Below, piece after piece: positions 6,236-6,951 of a stretch of DNA of 6,951 bases. Source of the DNA: AG-12 sp027339635 (lineage in GTDB: Bacteria > Chloroflexota > Dormibacteria > Aeolococcales > Bog-877); contig DAHWNZ010000095.1 of the NCBI GenBank assembly GCA_027339635.1, positions 1 to 6,951 on the forward strand, written 5' to 3'. Positions within the stretch are counted from its first letter, which is position 1; each line of letters opens with the position of its first letter. Both the position numbers and the translations under genes were made by a program. Below the pieces are notes generated by a model that saw only the letters and a program-made list of their open reading frames with translations, had not been told where the DNA came from and ran no database searches.

Positions 6236-6439
6236 GTGAAGGTCCGAGAGGTGATCAAGGCGCTGGGCCGCGATGGCTGGGCGGAAGTGCTGCCCAGGAC
6301 GCCGGGAGACCATCGGCAGTTCACGCACCCCATGAAGCCTGGGCGGGTGACCATCGCCGGAGCGCCGGGAGACGATCTGGCTCCGGGAACGTTGGCGAGC
6401 ATACGGAAACAAGCCGGACTGCCTAGACTGGGGAGGTAG
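6236..6439 (+). CDS. hicA: HicA-like mRNA-interferase toxin
   Basis: A 67-residue protein of the HicA (YcfA/dsRBD-fold) family, which cleaves mRNA and is neutralised by HicB. Seen: N-terminal MKVREVIKAL-x-RDGW, the catalytic-His region PGDHRQFTHP (likely H26), then KPGRVTIAG, PGDDLAPGTL and the end IRKQAGL. This follows the family pattern over its usual length. The GTG start has AAGGG nine bases upstream, overlapping the integrase stop. Its stop TAG lies six bases before the chosen hicB ATG, so the two form one unit. The usual GSHRQF reads GDHRQF here, a mild change that keeps the histidine. Toxicity is inferred from the family. Confidence 0.87.
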   Translation: MKVREVIKALGRDGWAEVLPRTPGDHRQFTHPMKPGRVTIAGAPGDDLAPGTLASIRKQAGLPRLGR

Positions 6440-6444
6440 TGAGT

Positions 6445-6669
6445 ATGGAAGAGCCCGAGACACGGCTCAGCTATGCGGTGGTGATCGAGCCCACCGCAAC
6501 CGGGTACAGCGCCTTCGTCCCGGACCTTCCGGGATGCGTCGCCACGGGCCGGACAGTGGCCGAGGTCACTCACAGCATCGAGGGCGCTATCACCCTGCAC
6601 CTGGCCGGGATGGCGGAGGATGGGGAGCCGATCCCCCGTCCCGGCAGCCGAGCCCTCCAGATCGCCTGA
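6445..6669 (+). CDS. hicB: HicB-like antitoxin (short form)
   Basis: A 74-residue HicB-type antitoxin with the partial RNase H-like fold that binds and blocks HicA. Seen: LSYAVVIEPTATGYSAFVPD followed by LPGCVATGRTVAEV, then IEGAITLHLAGMAEDGEPIP, which is the conserved core in order. There is no room for a C-terminal helix-turn-helix or ribbon-helix-helix domain, so this is the short form, and autoregulation by HicB alone is uncertain. The ATG at 6445 was preferred because GGGAGG (6431-6436) lies eight bases upstream. An in-frame GTG at 6439 would overlap the hicA stop but sits only two bases from that site. Confidence 0.87.
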   Translation: MEEPETRLSYAVVIEPTATGYSAFVPDLPGCVATGRTVAEVTHSIEGAITLHLAGMAEDGEPIPRPGSRALQIA

Positions 6670-6680
6670 GAGCTGCCGGG

Positions 6681-6728
6681 CTGTGGATCCTGTGGATAAC
6701 CGGGCCGTTGGCGTCAAGGTTGGCGTCA
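6681..6728. repeat. Paired short direct repeats left of the attachment core
   Basis: CTGTGGAT occurs at 6681-6688 and 6690-6697 (9-base period), and GTTGGCGTCA at 6707-6716 and 6719-6728 (12-base period). TGTGGATAA (6691-6699) is also the reverse complement of the DnaA box TTATCCACA. Pairs at about one helical turn beside an att core suggest protein-binding sites such as integrase arm sites. The function is inferred. Confidence 0.5.
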
Positions 6729-6771
6729 GCGCAATTCGCGCCTCAGCAAAGTTGCTCTCAATACCAACGGC

Positions 6772-6816
6772 TTCGTAAACCGCGGGTCCGGGGTTCAAAT
6801 CCCCGCGTCGGCTCCA
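6772..6816 (+). other. 3' half of a tRNA gene (apparent Thr-CGT): attachment-site core
   Basis: From the anticodon loop TTCGTAA (6772-6778, anticodon CGT) to CCA (6814-6816) this is a tRNA 3' half. It has the 3' anticodon strand ACCGC, variable loop GGGTC, and T arm CGGGG-TTCAAAT-CCCCG (6789-6805) with perfect pairing. The 3' acceptor strand CGTCGGC, discriminator T and encoded CCA follow. Upstream bases do not supply the other half: ACGGC does not pair fully with ACCGC, there is no D arm, and no GCCGACG acceptor strand. Tyrosine integrases commonly use exactly this part of a tRNA gene as crossover core, so this is a likely attR or attP. It is not expected to be a functional tRNA. Confidence 0.8.
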
Positions 6817-6835
6817 TATTTGATCGCAAAGTTGG

Positions 6836-6906
6836 GTCGCCAGCAGTCGCCAGAGACCGTGAAAGGTCGTTCCGTGAGTGGTCAACTAAGTGGTCCAACC
6901 CCACTT
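6836..6906. repeat. Paired short repeats and hairpin right of the attachment core
   Basis: GTCGCCAG occurs at 6836-6843 and 6846-6853 (10-base period), and AGTGGTC at 6877-6883 and 6889-6895 (12-base period). AAGTGG (6888-6893) and CCACTT (6901-6906) can form a 6-bp hairpin. GCAAAGTTG also occurs on both sides of the core (6746-6754 and 6826-6834). No gene is seen from 6817 to the window end. These may be integrase arm sites, or chance. Confidence 0.4.
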
Positions 6907-6951
6907 CGGGCTCTGGGCCAAGCAGCCTCCCGAGCCGGTCGGCGGCGTCCC

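Noticed and set aside
5235..6239. Plus-strand 334-residue open frame across membrane gene and integrase
   Set aside because: It is out of frame with both supported genes, which carry clear motifs, and has Ser/Arg-rich shadow composition.
6735..6816. A complete functional tRNA gene
   Set aside because: No acceptor 5' strand, D arm or properly paired anticodon stem exists upstream of the loop.
6220..6885. Minus-strand 221-residue open frame
   Set aside because: It overlaps hicAB and reads antisense through the tRNA 3' half, giving the RGDLNPGPAVYE-type string known from translated tRNA genes.
6681..6906. CRISPR array
   Set aside because: Repeats are 7-10 bases, occur only in pairs and have no regular spacers.

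Overview
The window is high in GC, with GTG starts, GGAGG/AGGGG ribosome binding sites and an actinobacterial-style FtsK-like translocase remnant. This suggests a high-GC Gram-positive-like bacterium (Actinomycetota, or a related high-GC phylum such as Chloroflexota/Dormibacterota). The sequence alone cannot decide which. The region is a decayed integrative element overlaid with insertion sequences.

Left part (1-2322): the minus strand carries the N-terminal 167 residues of an IS256-family transposase, cut off by the window edge. Its ribosome binding site lies in one arm of a long inverted repeat. Next comes a complete 1587-bp insertion sequence (731-2317) with perfect 17-bp terminal inverted repeats, a 5-bp target duplication (TGTGA) and one DDE transposase carrying the IS4-type Y-R-E-K signature. 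Removing this IS restores a perfect 10-bp hairpin, so it landed in a hairpin loop.

Middle part (2323-3080): a minus-strand pseudogene of an FtsK/SpoIIIE-type DNA translocase, recognisable in three alternating frames with at least four frameshifts and no visible Walker A. It is probably the relic of an integrative conjugative element.

Operon (3137-5526): an extended -10 promoter and an inverted repeat precede a compact plus-strand operon of three genes joined by two 4-bp GTGA overlaps. They encode a small XRE-type repressor and two paralogous multi-pass membrane proteins. Each membrane protein ends in an outside-facing domain with four conserved cysteines (C-x23-CWNGR...CTPA...C) and a TRTGRVL-x-F tail. 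I do not recognise this membrane protein family; it is the best candidate in the window for an undescribed system.

Right part (5527-6951): directly after the operon lies a tyrosine integrase catalytic domain without its N-terminal DNA-binding domains. It is followed by a HicA/HicB-like toxin-antitoxin pair and then by the 3' half of a tRNA gene (anticodon loop to CCA, apparent CGT/Thr anticodon) without its 5' half. This is an attachment-site core, surrounded by paired short direct repeats that could be integrase arm sites. The layout int - hicAB - att fits one end (or the attP) of an integrative element whose conjugation gene has decayed and whose cargo is the XRE/membrane operon.
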